From NCBI GenBank assembly GCA_027493525.1, contig JAOSKN010000003.1, positions 1,178,001 to 1,242,000 of the forward strand: a stretch of DNA of 64,000 nucleotides. The letters run 5' to 3'. Position numbers and translations under genes: made by a program. Under the pieces are notes generated by a model. It was not told the DNA's origin. It made no database searches and worked only from the letters and a program-made list of their open reading frames with translations. The stretch comes from Planctomycetota bacterium (GTDB taxonomy: Bacteria; Planctomycetota; SZUA-567; H5-PLA8). Shown one piece after another: positions 16,912-24,851 of the stretch (position 1 is its first letter; each line of letters begins with the position of its first letter).

Positions 16912-18386
16912 GCTCCAGGCTCCCCATTGGCGGCGCGCGCGCCGCCTCGCTTCGCATCCGCTTCACGGCACGCGCGCACGAGCCGCTCCAGGTCGGCCAG
17001 CGCGTCGCCCGCCCCGCGCAGGCCGCGCAGGAACGGCGCGTGCAGCGCGGCGACCCGCTCCTGCAAGGCCACCTTGGCCGGCGTATCGCCGACGCGCGCC
17101 GTCGCCCCGGCCAGCCCCGCGCGCAGGTACGCCTCGGGCGCCGGATGCCCCGGCGCGTACGACTCTTCGAAGGCCGCGCGCGAGACCGGCAGGTTTCCGT
17201 GCAGCGCCGCCATCGCGCGCTGGACTTCCGGCGTGCAGAACGCGCGGGCCAGTTCCAGCGCCTCGCCCGGATGAGGCCCGTCCCGCCGCACGCCGACGCT
17301 CATCAGGCGCAGTTCGTCGCAGCCGTCCGCGCCAAGGGCCAGCGGCCAGACCGTCCAGGGAAAGGAGACCGTGTGCGGCAGCGCCAGCGCCAGATAGCTG
17401 CCCATCGGAAAGGCCAGCAGCCGCCCCGCGCGAAACTCCGGCAGCGCGAAGTCCGGCGCCCAGCGCCGGTCCCCGCGCAGCGGTCGCTTCGCGCGCCATT
17501 GGAGATACGCCCCGGCCCGCGCGGCATCCAGTTCCATGCGCCCGCAGGCCCCCGCGCGCAGCGCTCCCGCCCGTGTCAGCTCGTCGAAGAGCGAGCCCGG
17601 CGAGTAGCCCAGCGGCGCGCCGTCCGGCGCGGCCTCCGCGGCCTCCGCGCGCGCATAGAGTGCCTCCCAGTCCCGCGGCGCGTCCGCCGCAAGCCCCGCG
17701 CGCGAGAGAAGCTCCGAATTGACGTAGACCCAGCGCAGGTTCGCCAGCACCGCCGCGCCCACGGCCGGTTCGGCGTGCGCCGTCCAATGCGCGACTTCGG
17801 GCAGCGGGTCGTCCACCCCGACGCCCTGCCGCTTCAGCTCCGCCGCCGTGAGGAACCGCTCCGCGCCCAGCGCCCCCAGCACCGCGCTGCCCGCCACCGC
17901 CACGTCAAAAGGCGACTCGGCGTGCAGATCCTGCACGTGCCCGGCCTGGCCCGTTACAAGTTCCACCCGGACCCGCGCCTGGCGCGCCTCGAAGCCCGCG
18001 ACCGCCCGCCGCCACGCTTCCACCTGCGGCGGATACGCGTCGGCGACGTACACCCGCAGCGTCGCCGCGCGCCGGGGCCGATCCAGCGCCGCGCGGTCGA
18101 CCTCGTACCCGCCTGAGGACGGCCCTCCGGCTTCCGGCTTCCCGCGGCCTACGCGCACGAAGAATCCGCTCCGCGCGCGCCCTTCGAGCGCGCCGGACTC
18201 GGCCAGCTCATGCAGCGCGGCCAGGACCTCGCGCGGCGCCGTGCGGAACTGCCTCGCCAGGACCCGCACCGAGACCAGCCGGTCCCCGGGCGAAAGCCGC
18301 CCCGTCGCGAGCTGCGCCTCAAGGTATGCGCGGACGCGCTCGCGCTTGCCGGGTCGTTTGAGGGTTGGGGTTGCCAAGGGCCGCAT
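16908..18386 (-). CDS. GntR winged helix fused to an ABC-type solute-binding domain (one-component sensor)
   Basis: This 492-residue protein has a GntR-like wHTH at residues 1-75 ('LATGRLSPGDRLVSVRVLAR', 'ALHELAESGALEGRARSGFF'). After a linker comes a ~390-residue module like the SBP_bac family of sugar-binding proteins ('ATLRVYVADAYPPQVEAWRR', 'AAVLANLRWVYVNSELLSRA', 'RAGRLLAFPMGSYLALALPH', 'FCTPEVQRAMAALHGNLPVS'). There is no signal peptide or membrane segment, so the binding domain is cytoplasmic and probably acts as the effector sensor. The stop overlaps the start of the glycosidase-like gene, its likely target. Such fusions occur in the PVC group but are little studied. Confidence 0.82.
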   Translation of the reverse strand: MRPLATPTLKRPGKRERVRAYLEAQLATGRLSPGDRLVSVRVLARQFRTAPREVLAALHELAESGALEGRARSGFFVRVGRGKPEAGGPSSGGYEVDRAALDRPRRAATLRVYVADAYPPQVEAWRRAVAGFEARQARVRVELVTGQAGHVQDLHAESPFDVAVAGSAVLGALGAERFLTAAELKRQGVGVDDPLPEVAHWTAHAEPAVGAAVLANLRWVYVNSELLSRAGLAADAPRDWEALYARAEAAEAAPDGAPLGYSPGSLFDELTRAGALRAGACGRMELDAARAGAYLQWRAKRPLRGDRRWAPDFALPEFRAGRLLAFPMGSYLALALPHTVSFPWTVWPLALGADGCDELRLMSVGVRRDGPHPGEALELARAFCTPEVQRAMAALHGNLPVSRAAFEESYAPGHPAPEAYLRAGLAGATARVGDTPAKVALQERVAALHAPFLRGLRGAGDALADLERLVRACREADAKRGGARAANGEPGA

Positions 18387-18531
18387 CCTGATACCAAACT
18401 GCTCTCATTCTAATACACTTCTGATGCCGACATGTCACCGCCTGCCGCGGAATTTTCGCCGCCGCGTTCGATACAAAACCATAACCCATTCAAATAAAAT
18501 AAGATGCGCAATCGACCGCGAATCGACTCGG
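18387..18531. other. Intergenic region with AT-rich promoter-like stretch
   Basis: It lies upstream of the GntR-SBP operon and downstream of the STN protein gene. 'ATTCTAATACACTT' near 18408 and the AT-rich segment 18474-18502 are the only promoter-like features. No ORF. Confidence 0.35.
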
Positions 18532-21195
18532 CTACGGCTGGGTCGCCCGTTGACGCTCCTTAACAAGCCATGCTTCGAGTGCGGCATGGACCTCCGGAGT
18601 TTGTACCACCACCAGTTTGCCCATGCTCAAGTGGAGCTGCGCGCCGGTCTCGATCATCCAAAACTCCGGGGCAACCTCCTTCTTGACGCGCGCCAGCAGT
18701 TCGTCGCTGAGGATTCGCAGGCCGTCCAAGTCGTACACGCGCACTTTCAGGGGCAGGCCATCGCAGCTCGACTTCAGCGCGACCCAGACGGCCTCGTCGC
18801 CAAGCACGTAATCCAAGGCCAGGGGCTTGAGCGCCTCGCGGAGCACCTCGCCGCCGGGCCGCTCCCGCGCCGCCAGCGCGATCCGGCGATCGTGCAGGTT
18901 CGCGCCGGCGCCGGGATCCAGCACGATGGGCGCGCCCAGGACTTTGCCGTACTCCTCGAAGGCTTGCGCGAGCGGCGCTTCGGCGACGTCAGGCGAGACC
19001 GGCAGGGCCAGCTTCTTGCGCAGCGCCTCGCGATCGAGGCAGGCCGGCGCCGCCGCGGCCTCGGGTCCGTCGCTCACCTCGTGGCTGCGGCCGGCGGCGG
19101 GGCGGCGCAGGGCCTCGAGCAGCCGGCCCAGCCGCGCGTGCCCTTCGGCCTCGGCCATCACGATCAGGTTGCCGTCGTGCTCCTGAAGCGACGTGGCAGG
19201 GTCCGCGAAGTCGCCATTCAATGGGCCTTCCACGATCCAGGTGGCGAGCATATAAACGTTCTTCAGATCGCGCGTGTAATGAATGCCCACCTCGAGGCCG
19301 GCGTGCGCGTCGCCGCGCTTGGTGAGGCAGACGCCCCCGTCGCGCAAGTCCACGGCCAATTGGGATATCCGCGCCAGCAGGTTCAGGACGCTCGCGGCCC
19401 GCAGGTTCTCCGCGCGCAGCGTGACCGCCAGTTGGCCGACGCCTTCGGTATGCCGGCGCGGATCGAGCCCGACGACGAGTCCGGTCTGCTCCGCCACCTC
19501 GTCCAGCGCCTCGCCGAGCGGCGTCTCCCTGAAATCCACGTGGATGCGCTTCTCGTCCAGCTTCGCGCGCAGTTCGTCCCGCCAGGCCCGGTCCGCGCCG
19601 CTGCCTATCCAGGGCGTCGGAACGCGCTTCGGATCGAGCGGGCGTTCCGGGCGCTTCCCCTCCGGCTCCACGGCGCGGACCCGCTTTTGCCAGGCTTCCA
19701 ACTCCCCCAGCAGGCGAACAATCCCCGCGTGGACCTCCGCCGACTGCATGACAACGAGCTTCCCTCCACGTTCCTGGATCGTCGTGCCTTGGTTGGGATC
19801 CCACGAATCGGGCCGCACCCGGTTGCGGATCAGGTCGGTGATCGAGGCCGTCGTCAGCGGCATGCCCGGGCCTTTCGTCAGGCGCTCCACCGAGTAGATG
19901 TGAAGCTCGATCGCCCAGGCGCAGACGTTCACCTGGTTGCTGATGAAGACCGCCTCGTCGATCAGGCTGTAATCCAGGTCGGCGCAGCGCAGGACCCACT
20001 CCAGCGCCGTGACCAGCGGCAACTCCTTCACGCGCAGGCTGATGATCGGTATCCCCCCTTCCAGAACGCCTGGATCTATCAGCAGCGGCGCGTCGGTGTG
20101 CCGGCGCAGCAAGGCGATGCACTCCGTAAGCGGGCGATTCTCGAACTCGAAACTGACTTTCGGTTCGGCGAGCTGCCGCTTTAAGCGCGACATCCAGGCC
20201 GGCGGTTCCTCTCGCAGGATCACGACCTGCTCGGCCGCCTGCTTCCGCCAGCATCCAAGGAAGCGCTCCACCTCCTCGTGGGACTGGGCCGGGCCGCGAA
20301 TCGCCAGCTTGCCCTCATGGGTCGCGACGGAAGCGGTGGGGTCGGCCGCCAGCAGCCGCTCCTCGAAAAGCTGGGCGACATCCGCCAGCGGCAGGCCCAG
20401 GTTCCCGGCCTCGTATAAGCGCGTCTCGTAGTGCCGAAGCTGGTAAGCCTGCTTCGTCAGCGCGATGCGCCGGGGCTCGATGCTCTGGACCAGTTGAGCG
20501 CATCGGCACAACCAGTTCAGCGCGTGCTCCCCGCTCATGGACTTGGCTTCCAAGTCGATGGGGATCTCGCGCGCGTCCTCGGATTCGGGCCCCAGCGCCA
20601 GCGGCAGGCCGACCTGGCGGGCGAGGTCCGCCAAGGCCTCTTCGAGGGGCGTCTCGCGGTAGTTCAGGGTGACCGGCTTCTCCAGCTTGGCGCGATAGTC
20701 GAGCAGGGCGAAGCGCACCGCGATGCGTTCGAGCCGCAGGGCGACCTCCTGGTCCTGCGTCGCGCGCCGCGCCTCCTCGAGCTGCGGCAGGACCCGAAGG
20801 CCCTGCGCCAGCAACTCCGCATGCGCCTTTTCGCGGGTCTCGTACCGGTCGCTGCCCAAGTCCTCGATCCGTTGCCGCACCTGTGCCGGGTCGAGGGGCG
20901 TCGGCGCTTCCCCTGAGTGCGCCGCGGCGGCCAGCGCCGTTAGGCCCAGGACACAGGCGCTAAGTACCGTGCCGTTGAAGTAACTGGCCCAATGCGCCGG
21001 GCATTTTGCCCCGGATCGAGGCGCGCCGAGGGAGCATATCGGGACGAAGATCTGTGACTGAGGCGCAACGAAGAGCCGGGGCCAAAGGCCCAAGCAGTGG
21101 GTCAGGAACTTCTGCGGCGCGGTACTAAGGAAGCATCGATTCGAGGGCACGGGCGCGCCTCCGCTCGCGGCGGCAAGGGGTCGTTCGATTCTCAT
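18532..21195 (-). CDS. Secreted STN/secretin-like repeat protein carrying an in-frame palindromic-element insertion
   Basis: I place the start at ATG 21195 (MRIERPLAAA), giving 887 residues; the ORF upstream is antisense to the creatininase gene. After the element comes 'LSACVLGLTALAAAAHSG', a signal peptide core, then a HEAT-like module ('IEDLGSDRYETREKAHAELL'). Three or four STN-like modules follow ('TLNYRETPLEEALADLARQV', 'VSFEFENRPLTECIALLRRH', 'HVDFRETPLGEALDEVAEQT'), each followed by a 'GKLVVMQSAEVHAGIVRLL' secretin N-domain-like strand. There is no C-terminal secretin barrel, so it is a periplasmic adaptor of unknown partner. Residues 24-78 are encoded by the 160-bp element plus its 5-bp duplication (55 codons, in frame). 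Confidence 0.75.
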   Translation of the reverse strand: MRIERPLAAASGGAPVPSNRCFLSTAPQKFLTHCLGLWPRLFVAPQSQIFVPICSLGAPRSGAKCPAHWASYFNGTVLSACVLGLTALAAAAHSGEAPTPLDPAQVRQRIEDLGSDRYETREKAHAELLAQGLRVLPQLEEARRATQDQEVALRLERIAVRFALLDYRAKLEKPVTLNYRETPLEEALADLARQVGLPLALGPESEDAREIPIDLEAKSMSGEHALNWLCRCAQLVQSIEPRRIALTKQAYQLRHYETRLYEAGNLGLPLADVAQLFEERLLAADPTASVATHEGKLAIRGPAQSHEEVERFLGCWRKQAAEQVVILREEPPAWMSRLKRQLAEPKVSFEFENRPLTECIALLRRHTDAPLLIDPGVLEGGIPIISLRVKELPLVTALEWVLRCADLDYSLIDEAVFISNQVNVCAWAIELHIYSVERLTKGPGMPLTTASITDLIRNRVRPDSWDPNQGTTIQERGGKLVVMQSAEVHAGIVRLLGELEAWQKRVRAVEPEGKRPERPLDPKRVPTPWIGSGADRAWRDELRAKLDEKRIHVDFRETPLGEALDEVAEQTGLVVGLDPRRHTEGVGQLAVTLRAENLRAASVLNLLARISQLAVDLRDGGVCLTKRGDAHAGLEVGIHYTRDLKNVYMLATWIVEGPLNGDFADPATSLQEHDGNLIVMAEAEGHARLGRLLEALRRPAAGRSHEVSDGPEAAAAPACLDREALRKKLALPVSPDVAEAPLAQAFEEYGKVLGAPIVLDPGAGANLHDRRIALAARERPGGEVLREALKPLALDYVLGDEAVWVALKSSCDGLPLKVRVYDLDGLRILSDELLARVKKEVAPEFWMIETGAQLHLSMGKLVVVQTPEVHAALEAWLVKERQRATQP
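20960..21129. repeat. 160-bp MITE-like element, copy 2, inserted in frame in a coding sequence, CTAAG target duplication
   Basis: The element is 20965-21124 with CTAAG at 20960-20964 and 21125-21129. Length is identical to copy 1, with about 90% identity by eye. Removing the element and one CTAAG joins 'VPSNRCFLS' directly to 'ACVLGLTALA' in the same frame, giving a normal signal peptide. The inserted 165 bp is an open frame on the minus strand, so the host gene stays open. Confidence 0.88.
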
Positions 21196-21254
21196 GACGG
21201 GGCGAAGGACGAGTTGGTGCCGGAAAATGGGCTTTATTCCGAACCGGCGCGCGC

Positions 21255-22007
21255 TCACGCACCCTTCAGCTTCGCCGCAACCTTCGCCGCGAGCGCGTCG
21301 CAGAGCGCGCTCAGCGCGGCCTCGCCGGCCTCCGCCGTCGCCGTCCCGCGCGGGTCCTCCCCGACCTGGCTGAAGAGCGCATGGCCTGGATCGAGTTGCA
21401 GCTTGGGCACGTCTTCCGGCCGCGGCCGCTTGTGCGGGTTCGGCCAGTCTGCGCTCGTGCGGCCTTCGCGGAGCGCCGCCATCTCGACGTGCTCCGGCAG
21501 CAGCGCCAGCCCGTAGCTCGTCTCCCAGCGCGCCGCGTGGTCCCCGGAGACCGGCACGTCCAGCGCGCGCCCCAGCGCCATCTCGTTGCCGGCCAGGATC
21601 AGCACGTCCGGATGCCGGTGCTCCACGACCGGCACGACCGAATTCAGCAGCGGCTGCCACGGATAATGCCCGGCGACCACCACCAGCGCCTTGAAGCCCT
21701 GCAGCGCCGCGCGCTCCAGCGTCTCGCGCAGGATCTTCTTCGCCGCCTCCGCGTCCTGATAGAAGGTCCACGCGAACTCGCCGTGCCCGCCCCCGGCGCC
21801 CCACCACATCACCGGCAAGAGCAACCCGCCGGTCCGCTCGGCCATCCGGATGCAGAGCCGCTCCGCCTTCAACCCGTCGAAGCCCACCGGCAAATGCCAG
21901 CCGTGGTGCTCCAGCAGCCCCAGCGGCCAGTACAGCACCGGCGCCTCGTCCACCGCCGCGCGAAGCTGGTCGGGCCGGAGGGTCTCGTAGCGCTGCCAGG
22001 CAGACAT
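21255..22007 (-). CDS. Creatininase-family metal-dependent amidohydrolase
   Basis: The start is ATG 22007 (MSAWQRYETL), because GGAG lies 6 nt upstream and the longer ORF uses a TTG. It has 250 residues, the usual family length. Motifs: 'WPLGLLEHHGWHLPVGFDG', matching the E-x-HG-x-HLP...D metal-binding loop; 'GAGGGHGEFAWTF'; and 'KALVVVAGHYPWQPLLNSV', in the place of the usual NGHGGN. Family members hydrolyse creatinine, formamides or lactams, often in cofactor or sugar metabolism. The N-to-A/Y changes in the last motif suggest an altered substrate. Confidence 0.85.
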   Translation of the reverse strand: MSAWQRYETLRPDQLRAAVDEAPVLYWPLGLLEHHGWHLPVGFDGLKAERLCIRMAERTGGLLLPVMWWGAGGGHGEFAWTFYQDAEAAKKILRETLERAALQGFKALVVVAGHYPWQPLLNSVVPVVEHRHPDVLILAGNEMALGRALDVPVSGDHAARWETSYGLALLPEHVEMAALREGRTSADWPNPHKRPRPEDVPKLQLDPGHALFSQVGEDPRGTATAEAGEAALSALCDALAAKVAAKLKGA

Positions 22008-22044
22008 GGGAAGCTCCAGGATCCACAGGCTCAAGCACGCCGTT

Positions 22045-22144
22045 CAGAAACGTAAAACGTGGAGCGTGAAAGGACCAGCCTTCGGTTGCCTCTTGGTGAA
22101 GGTGCGCGCCATACCGTCTTCACGTTTTACGTTTTACGTTTCTG
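22045..22144. repeat. Inverted pair CAGAAACGTAAAACGT / ACGTTTTACGTTTCTG
   Basis: Two exact 16-bp complements (22045-22060 and 22129-22144) bracket a 68-bp spacer. The right copy has two ACGTTTT heptamers. This is a short member of the heptad inverted-pair class seen elsewhere in the window. No gene lies between. Confidence 0.7.
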
Positions 22145-22176
22145 CCGTTGCCTACTGCAACAAAACACCTGGCCAA

Positions 22177-22261
22177 GCGTCCTTAATACTAAGGACGCGG
22201 TGACTTATGAAGGGTAGCTCAGTATAGGAGTCAGGGCCATAGGCGAGAGCCCTGGAACCCT
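22177..22261 (+). promoter_or_regulatory. Structured leader upstream of the VWA gene (two hairpins)
   Basis: The first hairpin is GCGTCCTTA / TAAGGACGC (22177-22185 with 22190-22198, 4-nt loop). Next is a nested stem: AGGGT (22211-22215) with ACCCT (22257-22261) around CAGGGC (22232-22237) with GCCCTG (22249-22254). It ends 19 bp before the VWA ATG. It contains GGTAGCTCAGT, reminiscent of a tRNA D-arm, but no tRNA fold. It could be a cis-acting RNA; no known riboswitch class is recognised. Confidence 0.4.
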
Positions 22262-22280
22262 AGAGAGCGCACGCATCTAG

Positions 22281-23726
22281 ATGCCAGCCGGCCTTCGATG
22301 TACTCAGCTCCTCCCGCAGGCCAGCCTGCTGGCACTGCTCGTCCTCACATGTGCAACTTTTTTTGGCCCCCTGCGAGCCGCCGAAGACCCCATCGTCCTC
22401 CCGGATGCCGGCTCGGCGGCGCTGGGACCCGACGACACGCTGGAGCTGACCCTCACCGCGCAAGCACTTGGAGAAGAAGGTCTTAAACGAGCAGCCTTCG
22501 GCGCCACAAACCCCGCTCTCCACGCCTGGCTCCTCGAATCCGGCCAGGCTCCCGCCGCCGGGAACTCCGGCGACGGCCGCGCCTTCGTCTGGCCTTCTCC
22601 GACCCGCCTGGGCGAGTGGTTAGTGCACCTGCGCGGTCTGGACGCGCCGCGAACCGGCCCGGACGCCCCGAAGGCCTGGGATCTGCTCCTGCGCTGGACC
22701 TGGCCGGACGCTCCCGGCGGCGAGGTCCGCCTCAAACAGGCCGTCCGTTTCCGGGTCGGGCTCCCCGACGTCGTCCTGCTCCTCGACGGCTCGCTCTCCA
22801 TGGGCCGCAACGACCCGCAGCGGCTGCGCGTCGAGGCCGCGCGGACCTTCGTGAACCTCGCGCTCCGCTCCGGCGGGATCGGGCGCGTCGCGGTGGTCCA
22901 GTTCGACGACAAGCCGCGCCTGCTTCTGCCGCTGACGCCGGTGGCCGAACGCGGGCGCTTCGAGCTCACCTTCAGCGAACTGCGCGAACTGGGCATGACC
23001 GACATCAACGGCGGCATCCGCACCGCCGTGGACCTGCTGGCCGGGCGCGAGGCCGAGGCGCGCGCGGCGGTGGTGCTCCTCACCGACGGCAAGCAGGAAC
23101 CCGGCGAGTACGCGGAGGCGCACCAGGCCGCGAAGCAGGCCGGCATCCCCATCCACACCGTCGCGCTGGGCCAGTCCGCCGACCGCGCGCTGCTCCAGCG
23201 CATCGCCGCCGACACCGGCGGCACGTGCAGCGACGCCGAGAGCGGGCAGGACCTGCTCCATCTCTACGGCACGATCGCCGGGCGCATCCTGGGCGGGCGC
23301 ACGCTCTGCGAGGCCGCCCTCGAGCCCGGCGCGGCCGGCGCGGGCTTCCCCGTCGACGGCTCCATCCGTTCGCTCGCCGCGAGCGCGAAGTCCGAAGCCC
23401 CCCGGCGCGCTGCTGCTGAAAGAACCGGCGGGCCACGAGACCCCCAGCGAGGCGCGCGAGCACGCCGTTCTTTTCCGCCAGATGCCGCCCCTGGGCGCGT
23501 GGCTTGCGAGCTGGAGCGGCCCGCGGAGCGCGCGCTTCGAGGCCGCCGCCCAGACCCCGCTCTACCCGCTCTTCTTCCGCGCCCGCCCGCACCCCGGCGC
23601 GCCCGTCGAACTCGACCCCGACGACCCCCGTGTCGCCCTCTCCCTGGCCGAAGGAATCGCGCTCCAGCCCGGCGCGGCCGTGCGGCTCGAACTCGCGCGC
23701 GAGGGCGACCCCGGCGCGCTCATTGA
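22281..23726 (+). CDS. VWA-domain segment (5' part) of a giant VWA...DUF4159 membrane protein
   Basis: This is the first of four reading-frame segments that together look like one gene, 22281-28663. It has a signal peptide ('PQASLLALLVLTCATFFGPL') and a beta-sandwich. A complete von Willebrand A domain follows, with the MIDAS residues visible: 'VVLLLDGSLSMGRND' (DxSxS), 'LGMTDINGGIRT' (Thr) and 'AAVVLLTDGKQEPGEY' (Asp). The meaningful frame ends at the C6 run 23398-23403. Removing one C continues as 'PGALLLKEPAGHETPSEARE' in the next frame; the residues after ~373 of this ORF are out-of-frame Arg/Pro noise. Probably a surface or periplasmic adhesion/metal-dependent binding protein. Confidence 0.75.
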   Translation: MPAGLRCTQLLPQASLLALLVLTCATFFGPLRAAEDPIVLPDAGSAALGPDDTLELTLTAQALGEEGLKRAAFGATNPALHAWLLESGQAPAAGNSGDGRAFVWPSPTRLGEWLVHLRGLDAPRTGPDAPKAWDLLLRWTWPDAPGGEVRLKQAVRFRVGLPDVVLLLDGSLSMGRNDPQRLRVEAARTFVNLALRSGGIGRVAVVQFDDKPRLLLPLTPVAERGRFELTFSELRELGMTDINGGIRTAVDLLAGREAEARAAVVLLTDGKQEPGEYAEAHQAAKQAGIPIHTVALGQSADRALLQRIAADTGGTCSDAESGQDLLHLYGTIAGRILGGRTLCEAALEPGAAGAGFPVDGSIRSLAASAKSEAPRRAAAERTGGPRDPQRGARARRSFPPDAAPGRVACELERPAERALRGRRPDPALPALLPRPPAPRRARRTRPRRPPCRPLPGRRNRAPARRGRAARTRARGRPRRAH

Positions 23727-24474
23727 AATCCAGCTTCACGACGACGGGCGGCACGGCGACGGCGCGCCCGGCGACGGCGTCTTCGCCGCCGACCTCCCCG
23801 AGTTCGCCGAACGCGGCTGGCCCGACGACGCGCGCGGCACGCTCCGCATCCTCGCCAGCGGCGCGCGGATGGGAACCGAGTCCTTCCGCCGCGAAGCCGC
23901 GGCCCCCTGGATCCTCCGCCGCTCCGGCGCGCGCGCCCTGGCCGCCTCCGGGCCGCTCGATCTCGGGACGCACTGGTCGGGCTCCGACGCGCGGGGCCTC
24001 GTCGCGCTCAGGCTCCGCGGCCCCGGCGGCGCGTTGCAGGCGGAACTCCTCCCCGCTCCGGAAGGAGAAGGCTTGCTCGCCCCGCCCGCGCCCCCGCGGC
24101 TCGATGGCGTGCCGGCGTCCCTGGAGCCGCGCCAACCCGCCGAACTGAGCTTGAGCCTCGCGCTTCCCGAGGGCCTCGCGCCCGGACGCTACGGCGGGAC
24201 GCTCCGCCTCCGCGTCGCCGGCGCCGGCCGCGAGCCCGTCGCCGCCGAGGTTCCCTGGCGCGTGGAGGTCCGCGCGCCGGAACTCCGCGCCGAGCCCCTC
24301 GACCTCGGCGCGCTCTGGCCGGGGCAGCGCGCGCTCAAGACCCTTCGTCTCGCCACCCGCGGCGGGCGCACGCGCCTTTTGCCGTTCGAACTGCGTGCCA
24401 ATAAGCCCTCCCCCTTCCCCTCCCCCTCCCGCAGGGAGAGGGGGTACATGTGCACGAACTTCTGCCCGCCCTGA
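23404..24474 (+). CDS. Middle segment of the VWA...DUF4159 protein (beta-sandwich repeats)
   Basis: This frame becomes meaningful right after the C-run (the ORF track lists its ATG at 23482). It encodes a choice-of-anchor/Ig-like region ('DPDDPRVALSLAEGIALQPG', 'LHDDGRHGDGAPGDGVFAAD', 'APGRYGGTLRLRVAGAGREP', 'AEPLDLGALWPGQRALKTLR'). It ends prematurely where a C-rich palindromic stretch (24402-24452) interrupts it, adding 'NKPSPFPSPSRRERGYMC' and shifting the frame. Downstream homologous sequence resumes in a different frame ('ELLPALKLSGGPERLAPLDA'). Confidence 0.6.
   Translation, partial: GALLLKEPAGHETPSEAREHAVLFRQMPPLGAWLASWSGPRSARFEAAAQTPLYPLFFRARPHPGAPVELDPDDPRVALSLAEGIALQPGAAVRLELAREGDPGALIEIQLHDDGRHGDGAPGDGVFAADLPEFAERGWPDDARGTLRILASGARMGTESFRREAAAPWILRRSGARALAASGPLDLGTHWSGSDARGLVALRLRGPGGALQAELLPAPEGEGLLAPPAPPRLDGVPASLEPRQPAELSLSLALPEGLAPGRYGGTLRLRVAGAGREPVAAEVPWRVEVRAPELRAEPLDLGALWPGQRALKTLRLATRGGRTRLLPFELRANKPSPFPSPSRRERGYMCTNFCPP
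24405..24450. repeat. C-rich palindromic stretch interrupting the VWA...DUF4159 gene
   Basis: Runs of CCCTCCCCC-type sequence are followed by CTCCCGCAGGGAG (stem CTCCC/GGGAG) and GGGGG. The composition is unlike the surrounding coding sequence. It looks like one of the CT-rich intergenic palindromes common in bacterial genomes, inserted inside a gene. The frame changes across it. Confidence 0.5.
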
Positions 24475-24851
24475 AACTGAGCGGCGGACCGGAACGCCTC
24501 GCGCCGCTCGACGCCGAGGGCGCTGCGTTCGAACTGGCCTTCGAGGTCTCGCCGCGCGCGCGCGCCGGCGCGCTCGATCGGGAGATCCTGGTCCGGGACT
24601 TCGATGGGCGCGAACTCGGCCGCATCCCCCTCCGCGCCTCGGTGCGCGCCATGGCCTTGATCGTGGACGAGCGCCTCGATTTCGGTGTCCTGGAGCCCGG
24701 CGACCTGGCCGAGCGCGACCTGGTCTGGACCGCCACCGCCCCCGCCGACATCCTCGACGCCCTGCCGCCGCCGCGCCTCGCCGCCGCCGCCGACCGGCCC
24801 GAGGAAGCCGCCGTCGAGGCCGCCGCCGCGCCCCGGGCGCGCCTCAGCTGA
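24450..24851 (+). CDS. Third segment of the VWA...DUF4159 protein
   Basis: A 133-residue open segment ('EVSPRARAGALDREILVRDF', 'LIVDERLDFGVLEPGDLAER') continues the beta-sandwich repeats; 'LDFGVLEPGDLAERDL' parallels 'LDLGALWPGQRALKTL' and 'LDFGSLLPGQLKLIRL' in the neighbouring segments. It stops at 24851 after another frame change near a CCCC run (~24833-24836). I treat it as part of the same gene, not an independent protein. Confidence 0.5.
   Translation: MHELLPALKLSGGPERLAPLDAEGAAFELAFEVSPRARAGALDREILVRDFDGRELGRIPLRASVRAMALIVDERLDFGVLEPGDLAERDLVWTATAPADILDALPPPRLAAAADRPEEAAVEAAAAPRARLS

Noticed and set aside
22035-22260. An attenuator/terminator for the creatininase or VWA gene
   Set aside because: The inverted repeats have no following T-run in either direction, so I list them only as repeats or structured leader.
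22205-22275. tRNA gene (GGTAGCTCAGT motif)
   Set aside because: No acceptor stem, anticodon loop or T-arm can be formed; only two nested stems.
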